Positions 18,037-26,502 of a DNA stretch of 64,000 nt are shown here, one piece after another. Both the position numbers and the translations under genes were made by a program. This DNA comes from Jannaschia formosa (lineage in GTDB: Bacteria; Pseudomonadota; Alphaproteobacteria; Rhodobacterales; Rhodobacteraceae): positions 1-64,000 of the forward strand of contig NZ_QPLJ01000022.1 of NCBI RefSeq assembly GCF_003340555.1, in the 5' to 3' direction. Positions within the stretch are counted from its first letter, which is position 1, and each line of letters starts with the position of its first letter. The notes under the pieces are model-generated. The model made no database searches. It had not been told where the DNA came from and worked only from the letters and a program-made list of their open reading frames with translations.

Positions 18037-19551
18037 TCAGGCGGCGGCGTCCGTCCTGAGCGTGCGCAGCAGGGCGAGCTTCTCGGCGTCGCCCGGGGCG
18101 GGCGTCGTGTCGTGGCGGAAGGCGTGGGCCGCGGCCAGCGTCCGCTCGGGCGCGTCCGGCAGCGGGTCGGGACCGGACAGCCGGTAGGAGACCGGCGAGA
18201 GCGGCCCGAGCATCAGCGCATGCTCCAGCGCCGGGTGGCGGCGCGGATCGGGCTCCACCCCCGCCCCGGCGGCGAAGATCGCCGCGGCGAGGTGCATCGG
18301 CGGCTCCGGCGGCAGGACGGCGTCGAGGCCTGCGCGCATCTGCGCCTCCGACGGCATCGGCACCGCACCCGACCAGGCATAGGCGATCCAGCGGGCCTGA
18401 AGCTCCAGCGTCGGGAAGTAGGGGCCGGCCTGCGGGTAGAGCCCGAGGAAGGCGAGGCCCGGCAGGTCCGGGTGGAAGGTCAGCCCGTGCAGTCTCAGGT
18501 CGCCCTCCGGGCAGGCGGTGCTGCGGGTCTCGTCGTCGAGGAAGGGCAGCGAGACGTCGTAGCCCGTGCCCAGCACGATCGCGTCGTAGACCGACATCGC
18601 ATGGTCGGTGAAGGCGACGGCGTGGCCCTCGATCCGCTCGATCCAGGGGCGTACGCGGATGCGGCCCTCGGCGACGAGCGGCAGGAAGTTCTGCGACAGC
18701 GCCAATCCCGCGGCGAAGACGTCCGCGTCGGGGGCGGGCGCGCCGACCTGCGCGGGCGAGCCGGTCCAGTCGAGGATCATCGCCTTCAGCGCATCGGCGA
18801 ATGCCGAAGGCGGCAGGGTGGCGCCCGCGATGGCCGCGAAGCGGGTGAAGGCGATCAGGTCGTTGGGCACCCCGCGCACCAGCTTCGGCGCGATCCAGCG
18901 CATCCTGCGGCAGGCGAGCGTGACGCTGCGCGCGCCACCCTGGGCGAGTTCGCAGGCGATCTCCAGCGCGGAGATCGAGCAGCCCGCGACCAGCACGTCC
19001 CGCCCGCGATGGGCCGCCGCGCCCTGATAATCGAAGCTGTGGATCACGCCGCCCGCACCGGTGAAGCCGGAGAGACCGGGGATATCTGGCCGCCGCGGCG
19101 CGTTGTAGCGGCCGGAGGCGACGACCACCCGGGCGAAGACCTCCTGGCGCCGGCCATCCGGGCCGTCCGAGGCGACCAGCCAGCCCGCGCCGTCGCGGGC
19201 CACCCGCTCGACGCGGGTGTCGAGCCGGATCGCGCGGGTCAGGTCCTGCTGGCGGGCGTAGCGCTCCAGGTAGGCGAGCACGTCCTCCTGCGCCGGGAAG
19301 ACCGGCGTGCCGGGCGCATGGTCGAGGTCGGAGAAGGCGGTCGTCACGCGGCTCGTGTTGGCGCGCATGCCGGGCCAGACGCCGCTCAGGGGCTGGCCGG
19401 CATTCCACTGGCCGCCGAGGCGGGAGGCGGCCTCGAAGACCGTGGGGCGGAAGCCCGCGCGCTTGAGCCAGGCCGCGGCGGCGAGACCGCCGGGACCGGC
19501 GCCGATGACGGCGACGGCGCGCGGGTCGTGGCGGAAGAAGGTGAGGGACAT
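18037..19551 (-). CDS. Flavin-containing monooxygenase (FMO/BVMO-like)
   Basis: 504 residues. ATG at 19551 has an AAGGAG site. FAD-binding GAGPGG (about 17-22) followed by a Glu-ended strand (FEAASRLGGQWN), the FMO-type fingerprint around TGAGGVIHSFDYQG, and a degenerate second nucleotide motif, VAGCSISALEIACEL (GxSxSA instead of GxGxSG), so NADPH use should be checked. ATGTGYD-like closing motif present (LGTGYDVSLPF). Probably oxygenates a sulfur, nitrogen or ketone compound in the cytoplasm. In line with a small oxidase-like membrane protein and a dimeric-barrel protein upstream, suggesting a redox or detoxification operon. Confidence 0.88.
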   Translation of the reverse strand: MSLTFFRHDPRAVAVIGAGPGGLAAAAWLKRAGFRPTVFEAASRLGGQWNAGQPLSGVWPGMRANTSRVTTAFSDLDHAPGTPVFPAQEDVLAYLERYARQQDLTRAIRLDTRVERVARDGAGWLVASDGPDGRRQEVFARVVVASGRYNAPRRPDIPGLSGFTGAGGVIHSFDYQGAAAHRGRDVLVAGCSISALEIACELAQGGARSVTLACRRMRWIAPKLVRGVPNDLIAFTRFAAIAGATLPPSAFADALKAMILDWTGSPAQVGAPAPDADVFAAGLALSQNFLPLVAEGRIRVRPWIERIEGHAVAFTDHAMSVYDAIVLGTGYDVSLPFLDDETRSTACPEGDLRLHGLTFHPDLPGLAFLGLYPQAGPYFPTLELQARWIAYAWSGAVPMPSEAQMRAGLDAVLPPEPPMHLAAAIFAAGAGVEPDPRRHPALEHALMLGPLSPVSYRLSGPDPLPDAPERTLAAAHAFRHDTTPAPGDAEKLALLRTLRTDAAA

Positions 19552-19583
19552 GGGGGTGCTCCTTGATGAGAGAGGGAAGGGGA

Positions 19584-19997
19584 TCACTCGGCCGGCATCG
19601 CGACGGCGCGGGGCGCGCGGCGGCCCCTGAGGGCGCGGAAGCCGACCGTGAGGAACAGCGCGACGGAAAGCACGGTCAGCGCCTCGCCCGGCAGCATGAT
19701 CGGCAGGCCGAGATCGGGGCGGCCCGAGACGAGCAGGCCGAGCCCGACCATGAAGGGCGGCAGGCCGATCAGCGCGGTCCAGAAATGCGCCTGCGACAGC
19801 CGCCACGACGCGGCCTCGGGGAAGAAGCGGTGGAACGCGCCGTAGAGGAAGAACGACACCCAGCCGAGCAGGTTGAGATGCGCGTGCACGGGCCGGAGCG
19901 TGAAGTCCTGGGTCTGGCCCATGTACACGGCGACGCCCACGCCGCCTGCGAAGAAGCAGAGCGCGCCGGCGAAGAAGCGGTTGGACAGGTCGGTCAT
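19584..19997 (-). CDS. Small membrane protein resembling a fragment of haem-copper oxidase subunit I
   Basis: 137 residues, four predicted membrane helices. The segment PVHAHLNLLGWVSFFLYGAF with a following FHRFFPEAA matches the histidine-bearing helix region of CcoN/NorB-like subunits and NnrS-type proteins. It is far shorter than an oxidase subunit (which has twelve helices), so it cannot be a complete enzyme by itself. Similar short stand-alone proteins occur in Rhodobacterales and may bind one haem. Its stop lies 32 bases before the monooxygenase start; it is probably co-transcribed. Confidence 0.75.
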   Translation of the reverse strand: MTDLSNRFFAGALCFFAGGVGVAVYMGQTQDFTLRPVHAHLNLLGWVSFFLYGAFHRFFPEAASWRLSQAHFWTALIGLPPFMVGLGLLVSGRPDLGLPIMLPGEALTVLSVALFLTVGFRALRGRRAPRAVAMPAE

Positions 19998-20030
19998 GTT
20001 GGTCTCCTGGGTTCTGTCGATGTGAAGGGA

Positions 20031-20489
20031 TCAGTCCGCCGCCGCGACACGCACGGGGGCGGGCAGGGGCGTCAGCCTTTCGGCGCCGGTCCCCGCGATC
20101 AGGGCGATCTCGGGCGTGCTCGCGACCCCGCTCCGCCGCATGCCCTCGGCAAGGAGGTCGGAGGAGGCGAAGGCGCGGGCCTCGGCGGCAGAGCGCCAGA
20201 GGAACACGGCCGTGACGGCCGCCTGGTCGCGCGGGTCCGTGACGAGATGCGCGGCCAGCTCTCCCGCCTCCCGCCGCAGGGGCAGGGCGCCGTCGAAGGC
20301 GCGGCGCCACGCGGTCAGGTCGGCGACGTCGTGGCGGACGACCAGCAGGGCCGGGGCGTCCGGCTCCGCGCCGGGTCCGATTGCGAGGGCGAACAGCAGT
20401 CCGGCCATCGCAGTCATCAGTCCGAGCTTCAGCGCGGCGTCGCGCCGTGCGGGGGCGAGATTGGCGGGGACATGGGTCGGCGGGAACAT
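20031..20489 (-). CDS. Membrane-anchored dimeric alpha/beta-barrel (ABM-like) protein
   Basis: 152 residues from the ATG at 20489; other in-frame ATGs at 20504 and 20531 are possible and none has a strong ribosome-binding site. An N-terminal anchor (LGLMTAMAGLLFALAI) is followed by a domain of about 100 residues with ALLVVRHDVADLTAWRRAFD and AAVTAVFLWRSAAEARAFA, a pattern of antibiotic-biosynthesis-monooxygenase/stress-response barrels. Upstream gene of the FMO group. The barrel probably faces the periplasm. Function unknown. Confidence 0.65.
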   Translation of the reverse strand: MFPPTHVPANLAPARRDAALKLGLMTAMAGLLFALAIGPGAEPDAPALLVVRHDVADLTAWRRAFDGALPLRREAGELAAHLVTDPRDQAAVTAVFLWRSAAEARAFASSDLLAEGMRRSGVASTPEIALIAGTGAERLTPLPAPVRVAAAD

Positions 20490-20531
20490 GGCGGCTCTCG
20501 GCATCGGGGCGAGCGACGCCGTCCCGCGCAT

Positions 20532-21047
20532 CGCGGGGGCGCCGTGTCATCGGGCGGGTTCGGGGTCGGTCCGCGCATCGCGCGGAGGGTGGGATCGGCC
20601 GGTCCGCCTTCGTTTCGGCAGCGGACCGGCCGTGAGCGGTCCTCTAGAACGCAACGGGCGCTGGCGCCTGCTAGAAGGTTCCTAACCGGATGCTAAAAGA
20701 CCGCTAAGCGCGGCGTCAGGCGGCCCGCTCCTCCGAATCCGGCGTGGGCGCGCGCGGAGCGGCATGGTCGAGGAAGAAGTCCTCGAAGCCACCCGGCGTG
20801 ACCCGGGCCAGCATCCGCCCCGGACCGGCTTTGGAAGGGGCCGGTCGGCCGTATCGAGGGCACCCTCGGTCCGTGAAGCGCCCTGGCGCGGCGGAACAGG
20901 GAACGTCGCCGTCTGGCGGATGCCGGTCGCGGGCAAGCGGGGCGCCGCCGCGCAGAACCGACGCCTCCGGACGATCCTCTCCCTCGAGGGGATCGAAAGC
21001 GGGACTCGTTCGTTGGGAAGGATGATCAAACGGACACGCGGCACCAA
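20532..21047. other. Intergenic stretch of 516 bases with a possible cupin gene remnant
   Basis: No complete gene is seen. The part at 20716-20870 carries a minus-strand frame resembling a cupin C-terminus (listed separately). The part near 20900-21047 should hold the promoter of the plus-strand ExoD gene. No RNA gene recognised. Confidence 0.45.
20716..20870 (-). pseudogene. Remnant of a cupin C-terminus
   Basis: On the minus strand the frame ending at 20716 reads GRMLARVTPGGFEDFFLDHA, then a stop. This is the usual last strand and helix of a class of small cupins, and it echoes LVELIVPGGFEGYFAEMA in the intact cupin gene at about 26.1 kb. No N-terminal cupin half with metal-binding histidines is found upstream in any frame. 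Most likely the tail of a deleted gene. Confidence 0.5.
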
Positions 21048-21641
21048 ATGACCACGCCAGAACGAACACGCGCCCTGAGCGATGTCCTCGACCGGCTCGA
21101 GCACTCGATCCACGACCAGAGCGTCACAGTCGAGGAGGTCGTGGAGGAGCTTGGCCACAGGTCCTTCGGCTCGCTCATGCTGATCTTCTCGCTGATCTCG
21201 ACCTCGCCGGCGAGCGCGATCCCCGGCCTCACGGCGGTCACGGCGGGCATCACCTTCCTGATGGTGGTGCAGATGATCCTCGGGCGCGACAGCATCTGGC
21301 TGCCGCGGTTCATCGCCCGGCGGAAGATGTCGACGGCCAAGCTCTGCAAGGGGGTCGGCTGGCTGCGCAAGCCCGTCGAGTTCATCGAGCGCTTCCTGAA
21401 GCGGCGGCTGACCTTCCTGTTTCACCGCCCCTGGCTCTGGCTACCGCTGGTCCTGATCCTGTGCCTCACGCTCTTCATGCCGTTCATGGAGATCGTGCCG
21501 ACCTCGGGCTCCATCGCCTCGGCGGTGATCGCGCTGTTCGCGGCGGGGCTGCTCACGCGGGACGGGGTGCTGGTCGTGCTGTCGCTCGCGCTGCTGCTAG
21601 CGATCCCGTTCGCCGTCTGGCAGTTCGGCTTCGCAGGCTGA
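21048..21641 (+). CDS. ExoD-family membrane protein
   Basis: 197 residues matching exopolysaccharide-synthesis ExoD proteins: an N-terminal cytoplasmic helix segment (VTVEEVVEELGHRSFGSLML), the conserved SLISTSPASAIPGLTAVTA turn with two prolines, then four to five membrane helices. ExoD mutants in rhizobia are affected in exopolysaccharide and alkaline tolerance; the biochemical role is not known. No exopolysaccharide cluster adjoins it. It lies 76 bases upstream of corA on the same strand. Confidence 0.88.
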   Translation: MTTPERTRALSDVLDRLEHSIHDQSVTVEEVVEELGHRSFGSLMLIFSLISTSPASAIPGLTAVTAGITFLMVVQMILGRDSIWLPRFIARRKMSTAKLCKGVGWLRKPVEFIERFLKRRLTFLFHRPWLWLPLVLILCLTLFMPFMEIVPTSGSIASAVIALFAAGLLTRDGVLVVLSLALLLAIPFAVWQFGFAG

Positions 21642-21717
21642 GGCGCCGGGTCGGGGGTAGTCCTTCCGTGCTCCGGCCCCTAGTTGGATACCGGCCGCGA
21701 GCCGCATGGAGAGGTCG

Positions 21718-22692
21718 ATGATCCGGAGATTCCTGAGCGATGGGGGCCGCCTGCGCGCGATCGAGGGCCCGCCCGAGCCGGAGGAGGCGGCGGTCTGGAT
21801 CGACCTGCTCACCCCTTCGCCCGAGGAGGAGGACGCGGTCGAGGCGCTGGTCGGGGTGAACGTCCCCACGCGCGAGGAGATGGAGGAGATCGAGATCTCC
21901 TCCCGGCTCTACAACGAGGACGGCGCGGCCTTCATGACCGCCCTCCTGCCCGCGCTGCGCGAGGACGAGGACGACCCCGAGATGTGCCCGGTGACCTTCG
22001 TGCTGGCCGGTCGGCGCCTGGTCACGATCCGGTATCACGAGCCTCGCGCCTTCAACAGCTTCCCGGCCCGCGCGGCCAAGACCTCGGCGGGCCTCGACGA
22101 CGGCGAAGCCGTGCTGATCGCGCTGCTCGAGGCGATCGTCGACCGGCTGGCCGACATCCTAGAGCGCGCCGGCCGCGAGGTCGACGGGATCTCGCGCGCG
22201 GTGTTCCGGCCCAAGCGGGGCGTGACCGGGGCCGACCGGGACTTCCAGTCGCTGCTGGAGCAGATCGGGCGCAAGGGCGACCTCGTCTCCAACATCCGCG
22301 ACAGCCTCGTCACGCTCGAGCGGCTGGCGGGCTTCCTTGCGCATGGCACGCTGACGCGGGGCGGCGAGGAGGAAACGCGCGAGCGTGTGAGGACGCTCGC
22401 GCGGGATGTGGGGTCGCTGGCTGGCCATGCCGGCTTCCTGTCGCAGAAGGTGACCTTCCTGCTGGACGCGACGCTGGGCATGATCAACATCGAGCAGAAC
22501 GGGGCCATCAAGGTCCTCTCGGTCGCCGCCGTCGCCTTCCTGCCGCCGACGCTGGTCGCGTCGATCTACGGCATGAACTTCGAGCACATGCCCGAGCTCG
22601 GCTGGGCCTTGGGCTATCCGTTCGCGCTGGGGCTGATGGTGGTGCTGGCGGTGCTGCCGCTGCTATACTTCAAGCGGCGGGGCTGGTTCTGA
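21718..22692 (+). CDS. corA: CorA-family divalent cation transporter
   Basis: 324 residues from the ATG at 21718, which has a GGAGAGG site; the ATG 12 bases upstream does not. A long acidic cytoplasmic funnel domain (EEEDAVEALVGVNVPTREEM) is followed by two C-terminal membrane helices. The YGMNF signature (about 290) forms the selectivity loop in the family. The C-terminus has a short basic KRRGWF tail. Probably transports magnesium or cobalt across the inner membrane. Standard length. Confidence 0.93.
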   Translation: MIRRFLSDGGRLRAIEGPPEPEEAAVWIDLLTPSPEEEDAVEALVGVNVPTREEMEEIEISSRLYNEDGAAFMTALLPALREDEDDPEMCPVTFVLAGRRLVTIRYHEPRAFNSFPARAAKTSAGLDDGEAVLIALLEAIVDRLADILERAGREVDGISRAVFRPKRGVTGADRDFQSLLEQIGRKGDLVSNIRDSLVTLERLAGFLAHGTLTRGGEEETRERVRTLARDVGSLAGHAGFLSQKVTFLLDATLGMINIEQNGAIKVLSVAAVAFLPPTLVASIYGMNFEHMPELGWALGYPFALGLMVVLAVLPLLYFKRRGWF

Positions 22693-22764
22693 CGGGCGCT
22701 CAGGCGCCCGCCGCTTCCCGCGCTGCTGCGACGCGCCCGCTCGTCTTCCACAGCGACCAGTCGA

Positions 22765-22962
22765 TGCCGGTGCAGAGTCGATCGCGAAGAGGATGTCCGC
22801 GACCTCGATCACGATCAGCGCGAGGAACAGCGGCGACGCGAAACGCGTGACCCGCCCCGTCGCCGGATGCGGCTCGCCTACGAAGAAGGCGTGGCCGCGG
22901 ATCGTGCCGGTGCCGCGCATCCGCCGCTTCAGCGGGCGCAGCAGGCGGTTGTTCTCCAGGTC
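22765..22962 (-). pseudogene. Internal fragment of a TerC-family membrane protein
   Basis: On the minus strand the frame reads DLENNRLLRPLKRRM, then GHAFFVGEPHPATGRVT and FLALIVIEVADILFAIDSAP, which match the middle of TerC/Alx proteins, including the conserved aspartate-bearing membrane helix. No upstream N-terminal helices and no downstream half are present, and after DSAPA the frame turns to shadow sequence. A decayed remnant in the gap between corA and dodecin. Confidence 0.75.
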
Positions 22963-23042
22963 CGTGTAGCTTGTCCTCGCTATGGAACATCCATGTGCGG
23001 GGACGTGTTGGTCAGGCGGACTACAACCAAAGGATGATAGAT

Positions 23043-23258
23043 ATGCCTGTTGCACGCGTTACGGAAATCTCCGCGACTTCGCCCAATAGCTTCGACGATG
23101 CCGTCGCCACTGGCATCGAGCGTGCCTGCAAGACGCTTCGCAACGTCGAAGGCGCCTGGGTCAAGGACATGAACGTCATGATCGAGAACAATGCGGTGAA
23201 GGCCTACAAGGTCAACCTCTGCATCACCTTCGTCCTCGACGACAGCGACCAGCTGTAA
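23043..23258 (+). CDS. Dodecin (flavin-storage protein)
   Basis: 71 residues, the usual dodecin length. Start at 23043 is supported by an AAAGGATG site just upstream and by alignment with family N-termini (MPVARVTEI); an in-frame ATG 9 bases earlier is possible. Features: SFDDAVATGIERACKTLRNV helix and the VKDMNVMIENNAVKAYKVNL strand with the aromatic/flavin-contact region. Dodecins assemble into twelve-subunit shells that bind riboflavin or FMN/CoA. A perfect 12-base-pair hairpin follows the stop. Confidence 0.92.
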   Translation: MPVARVTEISATSPNSFDDAVATGIERACKTLRNVEGAWVKDMNVMIENNAVKAYKVNLCITFVLDDSDQL

Positions 23259-23268
23259 GCCTTCGGCA

Positions 23269-23299
23269 GCGACGCGCCGGTCCCGTGCCGGCGCGTCGC
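23269..23299. terminator. Perfect 12-bp hairpin after dodecin
   Basis: Arms GCGACGCGCCGG and CCGGCGCGTCGC with a 7-base loop, 10 bases past the dodecin stop and facing a convergent small membrane protein gene. No T-run, so Rho-independent action is uncertain, but the stem is strong. Confidence 0.6.
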
Positions 23300-23398
23300 C
23301 CCCGTCCCGGCCGCGGCCGGGACGCTCCCCATGACGAGGTCGTCGGCGGGCGGGGGCAGCGCGGGAACGGCAGCGCGCCCTGCCGCCCCGCATCCCTG

Positions 23399-23608
23399 TC
23401 AGCCGGCGAGCATCAGTCCGGTTCCGAAGATCACCCCCATCACGAGCGCGAAGACGAGCCAGTGAAGCACGACCTGGAGATAGGGCCGTGACGGCTGTCC
23501 GCTGCCCGGAATCGGCCGGGCCGCATGCCGGACGGCGCGCTCGGACAGCCAGAGCGCGACGAAGCCCGTGCCGAGCCCGGCGACGAGGAGGATGAGGAGG
23601 TCAAGCAT
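23399..23608 (-). CDS. Small two-helix membrane protein
   Basis: 69 residues from the ATG at 23608 (GAGGTGG site upstream; the ATG 15 bases earlier is less placed). Two hydrophobic segments (LDLLILLVAGLGTGFVALWL and VVLHWLVFALVMGVIFGTG) separated by a basic arginine/proline linker. Family not recognised. Such proteins often associate with larger membrane complexes. Convergent to dodecin. Confidence 0.65.
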   Translation of the reverse strand: MLDLLILLVAGLGTGFVALWLSERAVRHAARPIPGSGQPSRPYLQVVLHWLVFALVMGVIFGTGLMLAG

Positions 23609-23893
23609 CGCACGCCACCTCACGCAGTCCGGTGGCGGGATGGAGGCGAGACGGACGCGTGGCGTCCGGTTCGACCGTTCGAAGCAGGAAAAGGGAGCCC
23701 AAGATGGTCACCTCGAAGGGGCCGCGTTCGGGCGGTCATCCAGCGGGATCGCGGGCGTGACACCGAACGCGTTCGGCGCGGTCCGACATCACGGCGGTTC
23801 ACCGTCGTCAGAGGGGCCCGGCCCGCTCGCGGCAGATCGCCATGCCGCGGCGCAATTCAAGAGGGCGATGAGACCATTTTCGCAGGCCGCTCG

Positions 23894-24157
23894 TCAGGCC
23901 GCCAGCGGCGCGACGATCGAGGCCCCGAAGCGCAGCGCGATGCACGTGGCGGCGAGGGCGGAGGCGAGCGCCGCGCGCCGGTTCAGGATGGCGCTGCGGT
24001 TCATCGCGACGACCAGCCGATTGATGTCCGCCGCGTCCAGCACCTCATGGGCCGAGATGCGGCGCACCGTGCGGGACCCGGCCTGGTACCAGAGGACCGC
24101 CGCCGCCAACGAGGCGAAGATCGCTGCCGCATCGAGGACGTAGAACAATGGGGGCAT
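23894..24157 (-). CDS. Small membrane protein upstream-adjacent to the MscS channel gene
   Basis: 87 residues with an N-terminal hydrophobic helix (AAAIFASLAAAVLWYQA), a polar middle (VRRISAHEVLDAADINRLV) and a second helix (ALASALAATCIALRFG). A GGAGGAGG site precedes the ATG. It begins 21 bases after the end of mscS and reads in the same direction, so it is probably in one transcript with the channel gene. No known family. Confidence 0.65.
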   Translation of the reverse strand: MPPLFYVLDAAAIFASLAAAVLWYQAGSRTVRRISAHEVLDAADINRLVVAMNRSAILNRRAALASALAATCIALRFGASIVAPLAA

Positions 24158-24178
24158 GGAATGGCCTCCTCCGTCGGG

Positions 24179-25069
24179 TCAGGTCGCTTCTGGCGCAGGC
24201 GGCGCATCCGCGGACGGCGTCTGTCCGGCATCGGCAACAAGGTCGAGCATCTCTTCGGTTATCTCCTGCTCCAGCGCGACGGCACGGGCGGGCGGGCAGT
24301 AGAGGGTGATCTCCACCCGCAGCTTTCCCAGATCGGTCGTGCGGAACCTGACCTCGGGGGCGGGATCGGGCAGGTCCGCGCGCGTCCGTCGCTCCAGCCG
24401 CTCGTTGGCCTGCGCGGCGGCGGCGCGGACTGGTTCGTAGTGACGCGCGACGATCTCCCGGATCGTCCCGCGGGCGCGCAGGGTCCCGGGCGTCGCCTCC
24501 ACCGTCACGACGAAGCGGTGGTAGACATGCTCGCGCAGCGCGGTGAGGTTGCGCACCGGCGAGGTCAGAAGCGCGCTGTTCGGGACGGTGACGACCGGCC
24601 CGGTCGGCATGTAGGCATGCGCGTCGGACCCATACTCGTGCAGCGTCGTGGCGAGCAGCGTGTGGTCGGCCACCTCGCCCCGCAGCGCGCCGACCTCGAT
24701 AAGGTCGCCGACGCTGAAGGCCCGCGTCGACGCGCGCAGGACGGCGCCCGACAGGCACAGGATCAACTCCTTGGTCGCGACGACGATGGCGACCGCCACC
24801 GCCGTCAGCGACAGCGCCAGCGTGCGCAACTGCGGCGCCCAGATGAGGACCAGCCCGACGAGGAAGATGAACAGGAACAGATTTCGGCCGGTCGCGAGCC
24901 AGCGCCGCTGCACCTGCGGGGCGAGGTCCGCGCGGGCCCGGATCGTGCCCGTGACGATCCCGCGCGCGGCGAGCAGGACCACGAGCAGGATGAGCGAGGC
25001 GAGCAGATCGAACTTCGCGAGATCGGCGAGGTCGATCGGAAGGTCGGGCAGGGAGAGATCGTCGAACAT
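24179..25069 (-). CDS. mscS: Small-conductance mechanosensitive channel (MscS family)
   Basis: 296 residues from the ATG at 25069. The N-terminal third has two to three membrane helices. Then comes the conserved MscS beta-domain: STRAFSVGDLIEVGALRGEV, HTLLATTLHE and PVVTVPNSALLTSPVRNLT, followed by the alpha-beta C-terminal domain. The family opens under membrane tension on osmotic downshock and protects against lysis. The ORF extends 60 codons upstream but that part has shadow composition; no convincing ribosome-binding site was found at 25069. Followed by a small membrane gene, 21 bases away. Confidence 0.87.
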   Translation of the reverse strand: MFDDLSLPDLPIDLADLAKFDLLASLILLVVLLAARGIVTGTIRARADLAPQVQRRWLATGRNLFLFIFLVGLVLIWAPQLRTLALSLTAVAVAIVVATKELILCLSGAVLRASTRAFSVGDLIEVGALRGEVADHTLLATTLHEYGSDAHAYMPTGPVVTVPNSALLTSPVRNLTALREHVYHRFVVTVEATPGTLRARGTIREIVARHYEPVRAAAAQANERLERRTRADLPDPAPEVRFRTTDLGKLRVEITLYCPPARAVALEQEITEEMLDLVADAGQTPSADAPPAPEAT

Positions 25070-25479
25070 GTCAGGGGGCGAAATGGGATCGGAGATCGCC
25101 AGGGCAAGCTTTCGGCAAGCCCGTGGCCCTTGCCCGGGGTTAGATCGATGGGGATTGCCCGAGCCTCGGCTGATTGCGGGCGCTTTCTGCCCGTGGTTGC
25201 GGAGAAGGCGGGGATGGCCCCGGGTCGTGGCGGCGACCGTCTCCGTCATGGCGCCACCTCTGCGCCGCCAGATAGTGCCAGCGCCAGTCCCCTACGGACG
25301 GCAGGATCGGCAAGAGACGAGGATCGAGAACGAGGTGGCCCTGAAGGCCATTGCGAGGGCGGCCCTCCGCTCCAATCTCGCCGCGACAAGAGCCGCTTTA
25401 GGTGCGACCTACGCTTCGTCGCTCGGCTTCGACCCGCCGCCGGACTTCCCCAAACACGGGATCCGATTCCTGACGGGCC

Positions 25480-25908
25480 CTAGGTTTGGGCCTCGGCGGC
25501 CGGCGGGCGCAGGCACCGGCGGCGGAGCGCGCGGGCTTCGGTCCAGAGGACCCAGGCGAAAAGCGGCCGCAGCAGCGCGGCGGAGGGCGCGTGGGCCTCC
25601 AGCGCCGTCGTGGCCCGTGTCCCCGTCCCCTCGGGCTCCACGGCATGCGTGCCCGTAAAGAGCAGGCGTCCACCGTCCCGCCGCTCCCATTCGAACAGCC
25701 GTCCGGATTCCAGCCGGGTCACCTGCCAGACCGCCTCGCGCTGCATCGGCTGGGCCACCGCGAAGCGGGCGCCGGGGCGGAGCGGCCCGTCGAGCGCCCG
25801 GACGCGCGTGACCGTCGGCATCCAGTCCGGCCAGGCCACGACATCGGCCGTCCTCTCCCAGACGAGGGCGGGCGGGGCGGCGATGCCGATGGAGCGCGAA
25901 AGCTTCAC
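25480..25908 (-). CDS. SRPBCC-superfamily (START/Bet v1-like) protein
   Basis: 142 residues. The start MKLSRSIGIAAPPALVWERT and WPDWMPTVTRVRALDG fit polyketide-cyclase/dehydrase-type SRPBCC proteins, which have a deep hydrophobic pocket for lipids or polyketides. Ends with a basic helix. No neighbours point to a ligand. It is transcribed in the same direction as the cupin gene, whose stop lies 22 bases upstream of this start, so the two may be in one transcript. Confidence 0.82.
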   Translation of the reverse strand: MKLSRSIGIAAPPALVWERTADVVAWPDWMPTVTRVRALDGPLRPGARFAVAQPMQREAVWQVTRLESGRLFEWERRDGGRLLFTGTHAVEPEGTGTRATTALEAHAPSAALLRPLFAWVLWTEARALRRRCLRPPAAEAQT

Positions 25909-25930
25909 GATCGCCCTCCCGGGGTCGCGG

Positions 25931-26422
25931 TCATGCCGGCACGGCGAGGCCGAACCGCGCTGAAAGGGTCCCGATGCTGCCCATATCCATCTCGATCCCG
26001 TAACGCGCGCAGATTGCGGCGGCCTGCCCCCAATCCTCCGCCGCGATCGCGGGCGCCATCTCGGCGAAGTAACCCTCGAAGCCGCCCGGCACGATCAACT
26101 CGACCAGGCGCGCGGGGGCATCGGTCGCGTTCCAGAAGGCGTGCGGGACGCCGCGTGGCTTGGAGACAACGTCGCCCGGCCGCGCCTCGAGCACGCGGTC
26201 GCCGACCATGACGCCGACGCAGCCCTCGAGGATGAAGGAGAACTCGTCCTCGCGGGAATGCGTGTGGAGGGGGGCGCCGAGGCTGAGGGGCGCGAGCGGA
26301 TGCTCGACCAGCGCGGCCATGCCACCGGTCGCGGCGGCGGAGGCAAGGGAACGGACGCCGAGACCGCCGAGGCGGATGGGCGCCTCGGCGGCGCGGAGAA
26401 GGACAGGATCGTGGAGGGTCAT
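25931..26422 (-). CDS. Cupin-domain protein
   Basis: 163 residues, one cupin barrel. Metal-ligand motifs: LHTHSREDEFSFILEG (about 54-69, two His and Glu) and GVPHAFWNATDAP (about 99-111, third His). The C-terminal extension with PGGFEGYFAEM and a helix is a subfamily mark. Divergent from a TetR gene with 80 bases between, so it is likely under TetR control. The barrel may be an enzyme (dioxygenase) or a binding protein; substrate unknown. A second, truncated copy of its C-terminus is seen at about 20.8 kb. Confidence 0.85.
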   Translation of the reverse strand: MTLHDPVLLRAAEAPIRLGGLGVRSLASAAATGGMAALVEHPLAPLSLGAPLHTHSREDEFSFILEGCVGVMVGDRVLEARPGDVVSKPRGVPHAFWNATDAPARLVELIVPGGFEGYFAEMAPAIAAEDWGQAAAICARYGIEMDMGSIGTLSARFGLAVPA

Positions 26423-26502
26423 GGGGGCGCTTTCGATAAGCAGTGTGATGCACGAATAATCGAGACTGGTCAGCCCGTCAATTCGGCTCTACATGCTGCT
26501 GC

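Noticed and set aside
21026-21385. Minus-strand frame antisense to ExoD, looked at as a possible small regulator
   Set aside because: No ribosome-binding site and shadow composition; ExoD on the plus strand has conserved membrane helices.
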